64,000 bases of DNA, taken from the NCBI RefSeq assembly GCF_030406775.1, contig NZ_CP129119.1, positions 124,001 through 188,000 on the forward strand, in the 5' to 3' direction. The notes below the pieces were generated by a model. The model worked only from the letters and a program-made list of their open reading frames with translations, was not told the DNA's origin and did not search any database. Source of the stretch: Sporosarcina trichiuri. GTDB taxonomy: Bacteria > Bacillota > Bacilli > Bacillales_A > Planococcaceae. Positions within the stretch are counted from its first letter, which is position 1. The number at the start of each line of letters is the position of its first letter. Position numbers and translations under genes: made by a program. This document shows positions 41,645-50,123 of this stretch, in pieces.

Positions 41645-42499
41645 ATGATTGATTGGAACAAAAAGGTCTATGACTATCTGATGGATAGGATAACTGAGAT
41701 TACAGACGACTGGCTCGCGCTCCGCGATCAGGAGAAAGACTCGATCTACTCTCTTGATGCAGGCGAGGCAGCTGAAAAAATGCTGCGCGAACAGAATAAT
41801 ATGACGAACCGGACGATTGCCAGCAGTCTGCTCGGGCCGTCCGGCAATTTTGATGAACTCAAACGGGAATGGGCGCAGCTCCTGGCTGCGAGCCGTGTCG
41901 CTTCGAATACCCCGATCCACCAAGTTGTGGAGGCTATCAGCCGAGTCCGCAAAGTATTTTGGCGCAAAATTGAGCGTTTCGTTGGCGAAGAAGACACAGA
42001 CATTCCCAATTCGGCAGTGCTCCAGTGGGGCGAAACGATCCATCTTGCCTTCGATGAACTGCTTACAGCATTCACCGAACAATACTATAAATTGATGACG
42101 ACTCGGCTCACTGCCCAGCAGAGCCTGATCCATGAGCTCAGTTCGCCGATCATCCAGGTGAATGAGACGGTCGGGATCCTGCCGCTCGTCGGGGATATCG
42201 ATACGGACCGTGCAAAGATGATTTTGGAAACCGTCCCGGAAAAGTGCGCGGAATTGAATATATTGCATCTTTTCATTGATTTGTCGGGGGTATCGATCAT
42301 CGACACGATGGTAGCGAACCAAATCTATGAAGTGATCCAAGTGCTCAGTCTTCTCGGCGTGAAAGCGACGATCACCGGAATCCGTCCTGAGATTGCCCAG
42401 ACATCCATTCAGCTGGGACTGGATTTCACTTCGATTTCTACTTACAGTTCCCTGCGGCAGGCGCTGAAAGACCGGTTCGTATTCCAGAAAATAAACTGA
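41645..42499 (+). CDS. RsbR-type stressosome STAS protein
   Basis: 284 residues. The N-terminal non-heme globin-like sensor domain spans about 1-160 (DYLMDRITEITDDWLALRDQ, VFWRKIERFVGEEDT). The C-terminal STAS domain (about 165-280) has ELSSPIIQVNETVGILPLVG, IDLSGVSIIDTMVANQIYEV and GIRPEIAQTSIQLGLDFTSI. This is the RsbR co-antagonist layout of sigma-B stressosomes. The first RsbT target site, a Thr in RsbRA, is Ser here (LSGVSI), the second lies in GIRPEIAQTS. No rsbS or rsbT gene is adjacent, so it is a stand-alone paralogue. Confidence 0.88.
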   Translation: MIDWNKKVYDYLMDRITEITDDWLALRDQEKDSIYSLDAGEAAEKMLREQNNMTNRTIASSLLGPSGNFDELKREWAQLLAASRVASNTPIHQVVEAISRVRKVFWRKIERFVGEEDTDIPNSAVLQWGETIHLAFDELLTAFTEQYYKLMTTRLTAQQSLIHELSSPIIQVNETVGILPLVGDIDTDRAKMILETVPEKCAELNILHLFIDLSGVSIIDTMVANQIYEVIQVLSLLGVKATITGIRPEIAQTSIQLGLDFTSISTYSSLRQALKDRFVFQKIN

Positions 42500-42619
42500 G
42501 TAACTTTATAATGACGGGGACGGCGGAATCACGGAAGTTGCTTCCCGACAGCCTCATCAGATAGACTTGGCGGAAGATGACGGAAACGGAAAAAGGCGTT
42601 TCGGCAAGGAGGAACAAAA

Positions 42620-43426
42620 TTGACAGAACGTAAAATTGTATTTTTCGATTTGGACGGTACGCTGATGAGTGAGGACAAAACAATACTGCCTTCCACGAAG
42701 GAAGCTCTTCATGCATTGAGGAAAAAAGGGATCATCACGGTCATCTGCACCGGACGCTCCCCGTTCATGTTCAGACAGCTGACAAAGGACCTCGAGTTCG
42801 ACTCCTATGTGTCCATGAACGGCCAGCATGTGGTTTTCGAAGGCCAGGAGATCTTCTCGAACCCGATGGATGCAGAAATGCTGGCGGAAGTGACCGGGCT
42901 TGCGAAAGAACAAGGGCACGGCATTACGTATTCGAACCATGATCAGTTCGCGGCCAACGTGGCGGATCACGCATTCATCCAAGGAAGTCTCGGCGGACTG
43001 AAGATCGGCTATCCGGAAGTGGACGAGGAAGTGTTCCGCAAATCGCCGGTCCATCAGATCCAAGTGTACTGTTCAGAAGAGGATATGGACCTGTATAAGG
43101 AACGCTACCCGGACTATTCGTTCATCCGCTGGAGCAATAACGCGGTCGACATGCTGCCGGCAGGAGCCTCGAAAGCGGTCGGCATCCTGAAAGTGATGGA
43201 GCACACCGGAATCCGTACAGAGAACAGCTATGCGTTCGGGGATGGTCCGAACGACTTTGAAATGCTCGAGTATGTCGGCACTGGCATCGCGATGGGAAAT
43301 GCCCTTCCGGAGTTGAAGGAACAGGCGGACCTGATCACGGATACGTGTTCGAACGATGGGATCGCCAAAGGGCTCATTGCTGCCGGATTGCTGAAAAAGG
43401 ATGAAATTCTTGCTGCGTTCCAATAA
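42620..43426 (+). CDS. Cof-type HAD-superfamily phosphatase
   Basis: 268 residues from TTG behind AAGGAGGAACAAAA. HAD motif I is FFDLDGTLMSEDK, motif II is VICTGRSPF, the Lys of motif III is ASKAVGILKVMEHTG, and motif IV is AFGDGPNDFEML; a Cof-type C2 cap lies between. It is most like B. subtilis YkrA/YcsE-type sugar or cofactor phosphatases. Substrate unknown. Confidence 0.9.
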   Translation: MTERKIVFFDLDGTLMSEDKTILPSTKEALHALRKKGIITVICTGRSPFMFRQLTKDLEFDSYVSMNGQHVVFEGQEIFSNPMDAEMLAEVTGLAKEQGHGITYSNHDQFAANVADHAFIQGSLGGLKIGYPEVDEEVFRKSPVHQIQVYCSEEDMDLYKERYPDYSFIRWSNNAVDMLPAGASKAVGILKVMEHTGIRTENSYAFGDGPNDFEMLEYVGTGIAMGNALPELKEQADLITDTCSNDGIAKGLIAAGLLKKDEILAAFQ

Positions 43427-43479
43427 CGCGGTATAACACGGGGCGGCTGGTGAGTCCGGTGAGGGAGGGGGGAGTCACT

Positions 43480-44181
43480 GTGAGTGGAAAAAGTACGGAA
43501 GCCAATATTACAGGATTTCTTTCAACTTTTCTCAGAACGCACTTCGGAAAAGGACCGACATCGATACGCGTGACGATTCAAAAACCCTACGTCGTCATGC
43601 ATCTGAAAGGATTCATGGCGCCCATGGAAGCGATCCTCTGCAGACAGGGGGAAGAGAAGCGTATTCTCGAAACGCGGGATCTGCTCATGCAGGAAATCGG
43701 TCCGCTTCTGATGGAAGGTCTGGGGGAGCAGCTCGGAGACACAGTCACCGACTTGTTTGCGGATTGGAACTTGGACGAACGCACCGGTATCATCATTGGG
43801 CTGACAGGAGCGGCGCCGGAAGAAAACGGCTTCAGCTGGCCTGACGAGGTGGATAAAGAAGAATTACATAAGCGCGTCGCACAGGCAAATGCCAAATCGC
43901 AGAAGGTCCCTGGCTTTTTAGACAGTTTCTGGCTGAATGACCGAACAGTGCTCATCAAGCGGGCTGATATTCTAGTGGAAATCGAGAAAGAGCTTGTCCG
44001 GCAGGGCTACGATGAAGTGCTGCGGCTCGTCAAGCGGCCGCTGGAGCGGAAACTGTTCAAAGAGGCGGGACTTGAACCGATCTTGAGGCGGGATATCGAG
44101 GAAGTTTACATGGATTGGGAATTCGATCTGGATGTCGGCTATATCGTTTTCATTTTGGGGCCGGCCCGTACGGAAACGTGA
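43480..44181 (+). CDS. DUF2294 domain protein (two tandem domains)
   Basis: 233 residues from GTG behind GGGAGGGGGGAG. Two DUF2294 units are visible: FLSTFLRTHFGKGPTSIRVT, then MHLKGFMAPMEAILCRQGEE, GLGEQLGDTVTDLFADWNLD, and a second set with DSFWLNDRTVLIKRADILVE and LRRDIEEVYMDWEFDLDVGY. The family is widespread in Firmicutes and of unknown function. No membrane or catalytic motif is seen. Confidence 0.82.
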   Translation: MSGKSTEANITGFLSTFLRTHFGKGPTSIRVTIQKPYVVMHLKGFMAPMEAILCRQGEEKRILETRDLLMQEIGPLLMEGLGEQLGDTVTDLFADWNLDERTGIIIGLTGAAPEENGFSWPDEVDKEELHKRVAQANAKSQKVPGFLDSFWLNDRTVLIKRADILVEIEKELVRQGYDEVLRLVKRPLERKLFKEAGLEPILRRDIEEVYMDWEFDLDVGYIVFILGPARTET

Positions 44182-44337
44182 GTAATAGTGCACTGGGCGA
44201 ACAGAGTAAATTATCTGCGAGTCCTCTTTTTTATCCAATATAGATAGGGTAGACTTATCACAATGATAGGTACCATTCGTGCATAAAGGCACACTATAGC
44301 GCAGGCTGAGTATTCCAGACAATAGAGCTGGCAATAA

Positions 44338-44378
44338 CGCCAAAAAGAATGATTCAGTTCATTCTTTTTGGCGTTTTT
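44338..44378 (+). terminator. Intrinsic terminator
   Basis: CGCCAAAAAGAATGA pairs with TCATTCTTTTTGGCG, 6-base loop, then TTTTTATTTTT. It ends the DUF2294 transcript. Confidence 0.85.
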
Positions 44379-44410
44379 ATTTTTATTATGTATGAGAGGC
44401 TGGGATCGGT

Positions 44411-44635
44411 ATGTATTTCATCGACCATTTGAACAAAAAAATCCATAACGGCGCAAAAGCCGGGGACGCGTGCGGATTCATCGGTACGCCTTCGGACGCA
44501 CGGGAATTCACGGATTCCGAGGAAAAGATCGAGTACTTGAAGAAGACGGAACGCTATATCTCTTGTTCCCATTGCACCCATGACGGGCTGAACGTCTTTC
44601 CGTATAATTTGCCGCCCGCAGATGGTGAAGCATGA
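44411..44635 (+). CDS. Small conserved hypothetical protein (74 aa)
   Basis: 74 residues: MYFIDHLNKKIHNGAKAGDA, then a CSHCTHDGLNVFPYN segment with a CxxC pair near residues 52-55. The ribosome-binding site is weak (GAGAGGCTGGGATCGGT). No family recognised; a small metal- or thiol-containing protein is possible. It sits between two terminators and so would be transcribed alone. Confidence 0.55.
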   Translation: MYFIDHLNKKIHNGAKAGDACGFIGTPSDAREFTDSEEKIEYLKKTERYISCSHCTHDGLNVFPYNLPPADGEA

Positions 44636-44747
44636 ACCGGGATGCCAGACCAGTCCGCCGGCTGTCCGCTGTGGCTGGGAAGCATAGCAGTCCCCGGGGC
44701 ATCTGGTATCCCGGATATTTTTGAAGTTCTGGCATAACTGAAAAACA

Positions 44748-44783
44748 AAAAAACGCACTGCCCGCGAAGGGAAGTGCGTTTTT
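44748..44783 (+). terminator. Intrinsic terminator
   Basis: AAAAACGCACT pairs with AGTGCGTTTTT around a 14-base loop. Confidence 0.8.
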
Positions 44784-44817
44784 GATATGGCCGCCTTTGC
44801 CGTATTGCAATACATAG

Positions 44818-44950
44818 AAAGTTTTAAACCACCACTCCTCAAAGTGGGTGTTCGCAGGACTCTTCCTGTCCGTCCGGCCAGCGAAGTGGCCGGCTTGCCA
44901 TTTCCAGTCCTATATAAAACTCCCTTTTACAGCTTAAAGGTTAAAACTTT
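44818..44950. mobile_element. Structured 133-bp element, possible IS200/IS605-type relic
   Basis: Near-perfect terminal inverted arms, AAAGTTTTAAACC and GGTTAAAACTTT, close a 133-bp segment. Inside are a CACTCCTCAAAGTG hairpin (44833-44846), CAGGA/TCCTG (44855-44868) and CCGGCCA/TGGCCGG (44874-44893). Read on the minus strand, the chain of GC hairpins followed by a terminal hairpin and GGTTTAAA resembles the right end and omega-RNA region of TnpB-type elements. No transposase gene is present. A non-coding RNA gene is an alternative. Confidence 0.4.
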
Positions 44951-45185
44951 ATGGGAATACGTACAATGCAGCTTATGGACTTATCTTACGCCTGACTGCG
45001 GAAAAATGCAATGGTATTGTTTGGCTGTTTCCCGTTAGAATCGGTCAGCCGGCAAAATAGGGTGTCCGGACGCTTTACCGTCTGCTCAATGAGGCATCCG
45101 GACCTGGAATACCGCCAGTCGGCAGCTATTCTTTTTATGTTAAATAAAAGTTCACGTAATCGACAAGGATAATGCAGAAAATTGG
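44951..45185. other. Non-coding stretch before the FtsH paralogue
   Basis: No gene with a ribosome-binding site is seen. An imperfect repeat of TGTCCGGAC / CATCCGGACC occurs at 45062-45115. The 3' end becomes AT-rich before the promoter of the next gene. Confidence 0.4.
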
Positions 45186-45215
45186 TTGTCTTTTCCTCAG
45201 GGAACTCCCTATAAT
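45186..45215 (+). promoter_or_regulatory. Promoter of the FtsH paralogue
   Basis: TTGTCT and TATAAT, 18 bases apart, 31 bases before the start codon. Confidence 0.7.
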
Positions 45216-45245
45216 GAAAGTATCTTAGTTAAGGAGCTGGAGTAT

Positions 45246-46970
45246 TTGAAGTTCGGGAAATCGACTGCTTCAAAAGTTTATATCATCCTGTCCCTGTTAG
45301 TCATTGGCGCGGCCTCGGTGTTTTTCTGGCTGACCAGTGATGCCCATCGTGCAAACCCGGTGTCCTATGCCTCACTCGAGCAGAAGCTGGCGGCTGCGAC
45401 CGACAAAGCTTCACTGAAAGAGACCTCATCAGGCAAACTCTATCTGCAGACAGAAAGCGGCCTGTATGTGACAAACGTCCGTCCTGCAAGCGAACTGGCG
45501 GAGCAGCTTGTCAAAACATATAATGTTTCCTACACCTATTCGGGCAGCAATGCCTCAGGGTACATCGTCGGGGGGCTTCTGCTGGCGGCCCTGCTGACGT
45601 TTTTCGTCCTCCAGCGGAAAGGGAAGCTCGGGGTCGGCGCCTCATCCATGAAGCACAGCGCTTCGAAGGAAACGCCGCTCCCCGATATCACGCTGAATGA
45701 TATCGGCGGCCTGTCACAGGAGATGAAAGACGAAATCCATCAGACTCTGGAAATCATCAAAGACCCTGCACGCTCTGCGGCACTCGGCGTGAAAGCGCCG
45801 AAAGGCATTCTGCTCGAAGGGCCTCCGGGGACCGGTAAAACGCTCCTCGCCCAGGCGATTGCACACGAAATCGGTGCGTCGTTCTACTCGTCAAGCGGTG
45901 CGGCGTTCACGGAATTGTTCGTCGGTGTCGGTGCGTCGCGTATCCGGACACTGTTCCAGAATGCCCGAAAGCAGAGCAACGCGGTGATCTTTATCGATGA
46001 AGTCGACGCACTTGCCGGCAAACGGAAGGCGCACGGCGGGGAAGAAGGGGAAAAGACGCTGACGGAACTGCTCGTCCAGCTGGATGGCGGTTCGGATAAC
46101 GAAGGCGTCCTGTTCGTTGCGGCGACCAACCGGAAAGACATGCTCGACGAAGCATTCCTCCGTCCCGGCCGGATCGATTACACATTCCAGGTGCCGCTGC
46201 CCGACACTGTCGGCCGGCGTGAGATCATGGATATCCATACGAAAGGCAAGGCGCTCGCGCCGAACGTCGCAGCCTCCCTCGACATGCTTGCGGAAAGCAC
46301 ATCCGGTTTCTCTGGTGCCCAGATCAGTGCCCTGTTTACGACAGCGAGCAAACGGGCGATCCGGGAAGGCCGGACGGAAATCGATAAAAGTGATATGGAT
46401 TTCGCCATCGACCGTACGATTCTTGGGAATACGTCCCGCACGCTGAACGATCCGCTGACGAAACGCCGTGTGGCGATCCACGAATCGGGCCACGCCCTTA
46501 TTTCGGCCCTCACAAAGCCGCACTCCGTCCGCAAGGCGACTATCATTCCGCGGGGGCAGGCGCTCGGCTATGTAGCTCCCATCCAAAAGGAGCTCCACTT
46601 GCAGACGGCCAGCGAACTGCTCGACCAGGTGAGTATGATCCTCGGCGGCGGTATCGCGGAACGTCTCTATCTCGGAGAGCACAGCATCGGAGTGAGCGGA
46701 GACGTCGAGCAGGCGAAAGACATCATCGGCAAGATGGTGGATACCGGCCTGCTGCAGGATGGCTTCACCCTGACATTCAGCAATACGGATAAAGAGAAGA
46801 GAATGCAGGAGATCTTCGATACGGCTGTCAAACGTACCGAAGAGCTCATCACGGGGCATGCCGTGCAATTCGAGAACCTGGTGACGGAATTGTATAAGAA
46901 AGAGACGCTGGACGGTGAGGAAGTGCACGCCCTCGTCTGCGGTGAAAAGAAAGAAGCGGTACTCGTCTGA
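45246..46970 (+). CDS. FtsH-like AAA+ membrane metalloprotease (paralogue)
   Basis: 574 residues from TTG after AAGGAG. Helix 1 (VYIILSLLVIGAASVFFWL), a roughly 90-residue external domain, helix 2 (IVGGLLLAALLTFFVL), then the AAA module: Walker A GPPGTGKT (near 192), Walker B VIFIDEVDAL, pore loop after SSSGAAFTELFVGVGAS, and SRH ATNRKDMLDEAFLRPGRID. The M41 protease has AIHESGHALISAL (HExxH near 412) and GVSGDVEQAKDI with the third-ligand Asp. It is shorter and diverged from housekeeping FtsH (about 640-700), so it is an accessory protease of unknown substrate. Confidence 0.88.
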   Translation: MKFGKSTASKVYIILSLLVIGAASVFFWLTSDAHRANPVSYASLEQKLAAATDKASLKETSSGKLYLQTESGLYVTNVRPASELAEQLVKTYNVSYTYSGSNASGYIVGGLLLAALLTFFVLQRKGKLGVGASSMKHSASKETPLPDITLNDIGGLSQEMKDEIHQTLEIIKDPARSAALGVKAPKGILLEGPPGTGKTLLAQAIAHEIGASFYSSSGAAFTELFVGVGASRIRTLFQNARKQSNAVIFIDEVDALAGKRKAHGGEEGEKTLTELLVQLDGGSDNEGVLFVAATNRKDMLDEAFLRPGRIDYTFQVPLPDTVGRREIMDIHTKGKALAPNVAASLDMLAESTSGFSGAQISALFTTASKRAIREGRTEIDKSDMDFAIDRTILGNTSRTLNDPLTKRRVAIHESGHALISALTKPHSVRKATIIPRGQALGYVAPIQKELHLQTASELLDQVSMILGGGIAERLYLGEHSIGVSGDVEQAKDIIGKMVDTGLLQDGFTLTFSNTDKEKRMQEIFDTAVKRTEELITGHAVQFENLVTELYKKETLDGEEVHALVCGEKKEAVLV

Positions 46971-46983
46971 ATAAGAACTATAC

Positions 46984-47029
46984 AAAAAGCTGCCCGGAAA
47001 TCCGACTGGATTCCCGGACAGCTTTTTTT
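46984..47029. terminator. Bidirectional terminator
   Basis: AAAAAGCTG-CCGG pairs with CCGG-CAGCTTTTT around a 16-base region. It ends the FtsH-like transcript, and the stop of the small minus-strand gene abuts its end. Confidence 0.8.
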
Positions 47030-47148
47030 CAGCGTCTGCGTCCTGCAGGCCTGTTCTGCTCTTTTTTGTCATTCATAAATTTCATGACGACCGGCAGGAT
47101 GATCGGTCCCCATTTGATCGCGCTTTTCACGACTTTGGTCAGTTTCAT
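47029..47148 (-). CDS. Small basic amphipathic protein (39 aa)
   Basis: 39 codons from ATG behind GGGGAGAGATTGCT. The product opens MKLTKVVKSAIKWGPIILPV and ends in a basic tail (KKEQNRPAGRRR). A hydrophobic patch flanked by Lys/Arg suggests peripheral membrane or nucleic acid binding. Similar short MK..KWGPI proteins occur in Bacillales genomes. It is monocistronic, just ahead of a terminator. Function unknown. Confidence 0.65.
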   Translation of the reverse strand: MKLTKVVKSAIKWGPIILPVVMKFMNDKKEQNRPAGRRR

Positions 47149-47211
47149 AGCAATCTCTCCCCAACAACTTAGTAGTACTCCATTCCCGTAAGCGGAAGCA
47201 GGGTAAACCTG

Positions 47212-47964
47212 TCAGTTGCTGGAATGTATTTCTTTTCGGAGATCATCGTAGATATCGCGTTTCAGCTGGAGGAACTCTTCACTGAGCAGCAGCTCCTCGG
47301 ATCGCGGCCGTGCGAACGGTACAGTCAGATCCCGTTTCACCACTGCGGGTTTGTTCGACAGCACGAGAATCCGGTCGGAAAGGAACAGGGCTTCGTCGAT
47401 ATCATGGGTGATGAACAGGATCGACTTCCGGTTCGCTTCCCAGATGGACAGCAGCCACTGCTGCATTTCAAGGCGTGTGAATTCATCGAGCGCCGAAAAC
47501 GGTTCGTCGAGGCAGATGATCGGCTGCGGCGCATTCAGACTCCGGATGAACGACACACGCTGCTTCATGCCGCCCGATAATTCACCGGGGTACGCATGCT
47601 CATAGCCTGCAAGACCGGCGCTCTGTATCAGGCCGAGCGTCTTCTCCGTATCCTGTGCAGTGCCTGCGATTTCCGCACTGAGCTGCACATTCTGCAGTAC
47701 GGTGCGCCACGGGAACAGCGCGGGGCTCTGGGGCATGTAGCTGATATGGCCTCTCGATCCGTTCACTACCGTTCCATCGAGGGATATCGTGCCGCTGTCG
47801 GGCGGATACAAGCCGCCGATCAGCTGGAAGATCGTACTTTTTCCGCTCCCCGACGGACCGAGGACTGAGACGAATTCACCATCACCGACAGTCAGCGAAA
47901 TTGCATCAAGGACATGGTTCGTTCCGTACGACTTCGCTATGTTATGCAGTTCAAGCTGCGCCAT
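47212..47964 (-). CDS. thiZ: ABC transporter ATPase, thiamine-precursor uptake (ThiZ-like)
   Basis: 250 residues from ATG behind AAGGAGG. Walker A GPSGSGKST, signature ELSGGMKQRVSFIRSLN, Walker B IICLDEPFSALDEF and switch THDIDEALFL mark the nitrate/taurine/HMP class of ATPases. It overlaps the permease gene by 14 bases and is last in the TPP-riboswitch operon. It energises import of hydroxymethylpyrimidine or a related thiamine breakdown product (inferred from operon). Confidence 0.87.
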   Translation of the reverse strand: MAQLELHNIAKSYGTNHVLDAISLTVGDGEFVSVLGPSGSGKSTIFQLIGGLYPPDSGTISLDGTVVNGSRGHISYMPQSPALFPWRTVLQNVQLSAEIAGTAQDTEKTLGLIQSAGLAGYEHAYPGELSGGMKQRVSFIRSLNAPQPIICLDEPFSALDEFTRLEMQQWLLSIWEANRKSILFITHDIDEALFLSDRILVLSNKPAVVKRDLTVPFARPRSEELLLSEEFLQLKRDIYDDLRKEIHSSN

Positions 47965-48727
47965 CTGCAGTCCCTCCTTTGCCGCGTGTACGGAGCACGG
48001 CTTTTTCAACCATGGATATGAGCCCGAAATAGAGAAGGCTCAGCACCATGATCAGAACAATCGCGACAAATACCCGGTCCGTCTTGAACGATGAAGAGGC
48101 AAGGGTCATATAGACACCGATGCCCTTGCTTGCGCCGAGCCATTCCGAAATGACAGCGCCCATGACACTGTAGGTTGCAGCAATCTTCAGTCCCGAGAAT
48201 AGGGAAGGAAGCGCATGCGGCCATTGCAGTTTCCAGAAAATCTGCCGGTCCGAGGCACCGATCATCTTCAGATAGTGAAGCATATCGCGGTCCGTCTGGC
48301 GGAACCCATCCAGTGCGGCGATCGTAACCGGAAAGAAACAGACGAGTGTAATGACGATCACTTTCGGCAGGATGCCGAAGCCGAACCAGATGACCAGAAG
48401 CGGTGCCAGGACGATCACCGGGATGTTCTGCGAGAGGATGAGCAGCGGGTAGAACGCCTGCTGCAGCGCCGGCGCACGGAACAGGACGACAGCTGTGCCG
48501 ATGCCGACTGTAAGCCCCGCGAAATAGCCGGCGGCGGACAAGGTGATCGTCGATACGATGTGCGGTAAATAAAGTGCCGAACCAGTCACAGCTTCTGCCA
48601 CAATCCCTGACGGTCTGGGGAGAAGCCAGGCGGGAACGCTGAACAGCCGGACAGCAGCTTCCCACAGAAAGAGCAAAAGGATGAGGACCGCAGCGGGCCG
48701 CCATCCTTTTTTCCATAACGTGCTCAA
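47951..48727 (-). CDS. thiX: ABC transporter permease, thiamine-precursor uptake (ThiX-like)
   Basis: 258 residues from TTG behind GGAGAAG, with six helices and the EAA loop VTIAALDGFRQTDRDMLHYL followed by MIGASDRQIFWKLQWPHALP. It belongs to the SsuC/TauC/ThiX permease family. It overlaps the thiamine-binding protein stop by 4 bases. It forms the membrane channel for the ThiY-like binding protein. Confidence 0.87.
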   Translation of the reverse strand: MSTLWKKGWRPAAVLILLLFLWEAAVRLFSVPAWLLPRPSGIVAEAVTGSALYLPHIVSTITLSAAGYFAGLTVGIGTAVVLFRAPALQQAFYPLLILSQNIPVIVLAPLLVIWFGFGILPKVIVITLVCFFPVTIAALDGFRQTDRDMLHYLKMIGASDRQIFWKLQWPHALPSLFSGLKIAATYSVMGAVISEWLGASKGIGVYMTLASSSFKTDRVFVAIVLIMVLSLLYFGLISMVEKAVLRTRGKGGTADGAA

Positions 48728-49014
48728 TCGTACTTCTCCGTCAGCCTGCCCATGGACGCGCCTTCAGGGTTCATATAGATCTTCACTTGGGAAATGACAC
48801 TCACGGCACCTAGCTCCGTCATCCTGGTGTTCATCTTCTCGATGATTCCGAGGAGTTCAGTGAGTTCACCTTCCATCGTCGTCTCGAGCGGCGCAACCCG
48901 GTAAGGGACTCCGGAGCTGTCGATCACTTCGATCGCGGCATCCACGTACGGGATGACATCCTCTCCGTTCGGTGTCTTCGGGATGATTTGAATGCTGACA
49001 AGTGCGTTAGCCAT
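48724..49014 (-). CDS. MTH1187/YkoF-type thiamine-binding protein
   Basis: 96 residues from ATG behind GAGGAGG. ALVSIQIIPKTPNGEDVIPY, VPYRVAPLETTMEGELTELL and ISQVKIYMNPEGASMGRLTE are the hallmarks of the MTH1187 (DUF77) family, small ferredoxin-fold proteins that bind thiamine or its pyrimidine moiety in the cytoplasm. Placement in a TPP-controlled operon with the ThiXYZ transporter supports that role. Confidence 0.88.
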   Translation of the reverse strand: MANALVSIQIIPKTPNGEDVIPYVDAAIEVIDSSGVPYRVAPLETTMEGELTELLGIIEKMNTRMTELGAVSVISQVKIYMNPEGASMGRLTEKYD

Positions 49015-49027
49015 TTCGGGTTCCTCC

Positions 49028-50032
49028 TCAATTCGGTAAAAAGTCGTTTGTGAATGCGTCTTCGGGAATGAATTCCCCGTCAAGCAGCCCGTTTTCTTTC
49101 ATCCAGTCCGCATAGTTTGTCCAGGTTTCAAGCTTTTGCTCGCCGAAACGCGGGGCGTCATCCTGATATTTCGGAGAGAGCCACTGCTGGCTTTTCTTCA
49201 CGAGTTCCGGGTCCAGGTCAGGTACGGCATTCGCCAGAATTTCCGCAGCTTCCTCGGGATTTTCAATCGCGAACTCATAACCTTTCACTGTGGCGGCTGT
49301 GAATGCCCTGACGGTGTCCGGATCCTTGTTGATCAGCTTTTCGCCAGTCGTCAGGACCGGTGTGTAATAATCGAGCTTATCGGAATAATCCTTCAAGTAC
49401 TGCATGTTGAGTTCCATGCCCCGCATCTCGGCTTCGACTCCTGTCCAGCCGTAATACACCCAGGCCAGATCCACATCCCGCCGGATTGCCGTGAAAAAGT
49501 CGGAAGACCCCATGTTGATGAAATTCACTTTGCTGACGTCGCCGCCATCCTGCTCCATGAGTGATTTGACGACAGCCTGTTCAACAGGTGCGCCCCAGCC
49601 GCCATAGTTTTTGCCTTCGAAGTCTTTCGGGGATTCAATTCCTTCTTCTTTCAGGGAAGCGAAGCCCGATGTGTTGTGCTGGATAAGCGCGGCGATCGAG
49701 ACGATCGGGATATCCGCTGCGCGCGCCTCGGTCAGCGCTTCCTGTGCACCTATTCCGAATTCTGCTTTTCCTGATGCGACGAGCTGGTCAGCTCCCGCCT
49801 CGCCCGGCATGATGATTTCCACGTTCAGCCCTTCATCCTTGAAATAGCCTTTTTCCTGAGCAACATAGATTCCCGTGTGGTTCGTGTTCGGCGTCCAATC
49901 GAGCGCAAAGCGGACATTTTTCACGGAGTCCTTACTACTGCCTGTATCCTCGGCGTTTTCACCGCCGCCTCCGCTTCCGCATGCGCCGAGCAGAAGCATG
50001 GCGGGAAGCAGGATGCCTGTCAATCGTTTCAA
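49028..50032 (-). CDS. thiY: HMP/thiamine-precursor-binding lipoprotein (ThiY-like)
   Basis: 334 residues from TTG behind AGGAGGG; the longer frame would run into the riboswitch. A lipobox LLLGAC, then NVRFALDWTPNTNHTGIYVA, AQEKGYFKDEGLNVEIIMPG and GWGAPVEQAVVKSLMEQDGG place it in the NMT1/THI5-like solute-binding family that captures N-formyl-aminopyrimidine or HMP. It is first in the operon thiY, thiamine-binding protein, thiX, thiZ. Confidence 0.9.
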   Translation of the reverse strand: MKRLTGILLPAMLLLGACGSGGGGENAEDTGSSKDSVKNVRFALDWTPNTNHTGIYVAQEKGYFKDEGLNVEIIMPGEAGADQLVASGKAEFGIGAQEALTEARAADIPIVSIAALIQHNTSGFASLKEEGIESPKDFEGKNYGGWGAPVEQAVVKSLMEQDGGDVSKVNFINMGSSDFFTAIRRDVDLAWVYYGWTGVEAEMRGMELNMQYLKDYSDKLDYYTPVLTTGEKLINKDPDTVRAFTAATVKGYEFAIENPEEAAEILANAVPDLDPELVKKSQQWLSPKYQDDAPRFGEQKLETWTNYADWMKENGLLDGEFIPEDAFTNDFLPN

Positions 50033-50062
50033 TCCGTTTCCCTCCTGTTGGTTCACACTGCA

Positions 50063-50101
50063 ACAAGAAAACGCGCACTCCCATACAGCAGGAGTGCGCG
50101 T
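50063..50101 (-). terminator. Riboswitch terminator of the thiamine-precursor operon
   Basis: ACGCGCACTCC pairs with GGAGTGCGCGT, then TTTTCTTGTTG on the minus strand, between the TPP aptamer and thiY. Confidence 0.88.
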
Positions 50102-50123
50102 CACATAATCATTATGCAATGAA

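Noticed and set aside
44818..44950. 6S RNA
   Set aside because: Too short, several GC hairpins instead of one long bulged helix with an open-complex-like bubble, and no match to the expected gene context.
44787..45038. 83-codon frame across the structured element
   Set aside because: No ribosome-binding site and it reads through hairpins; better explained as a non-coding element.
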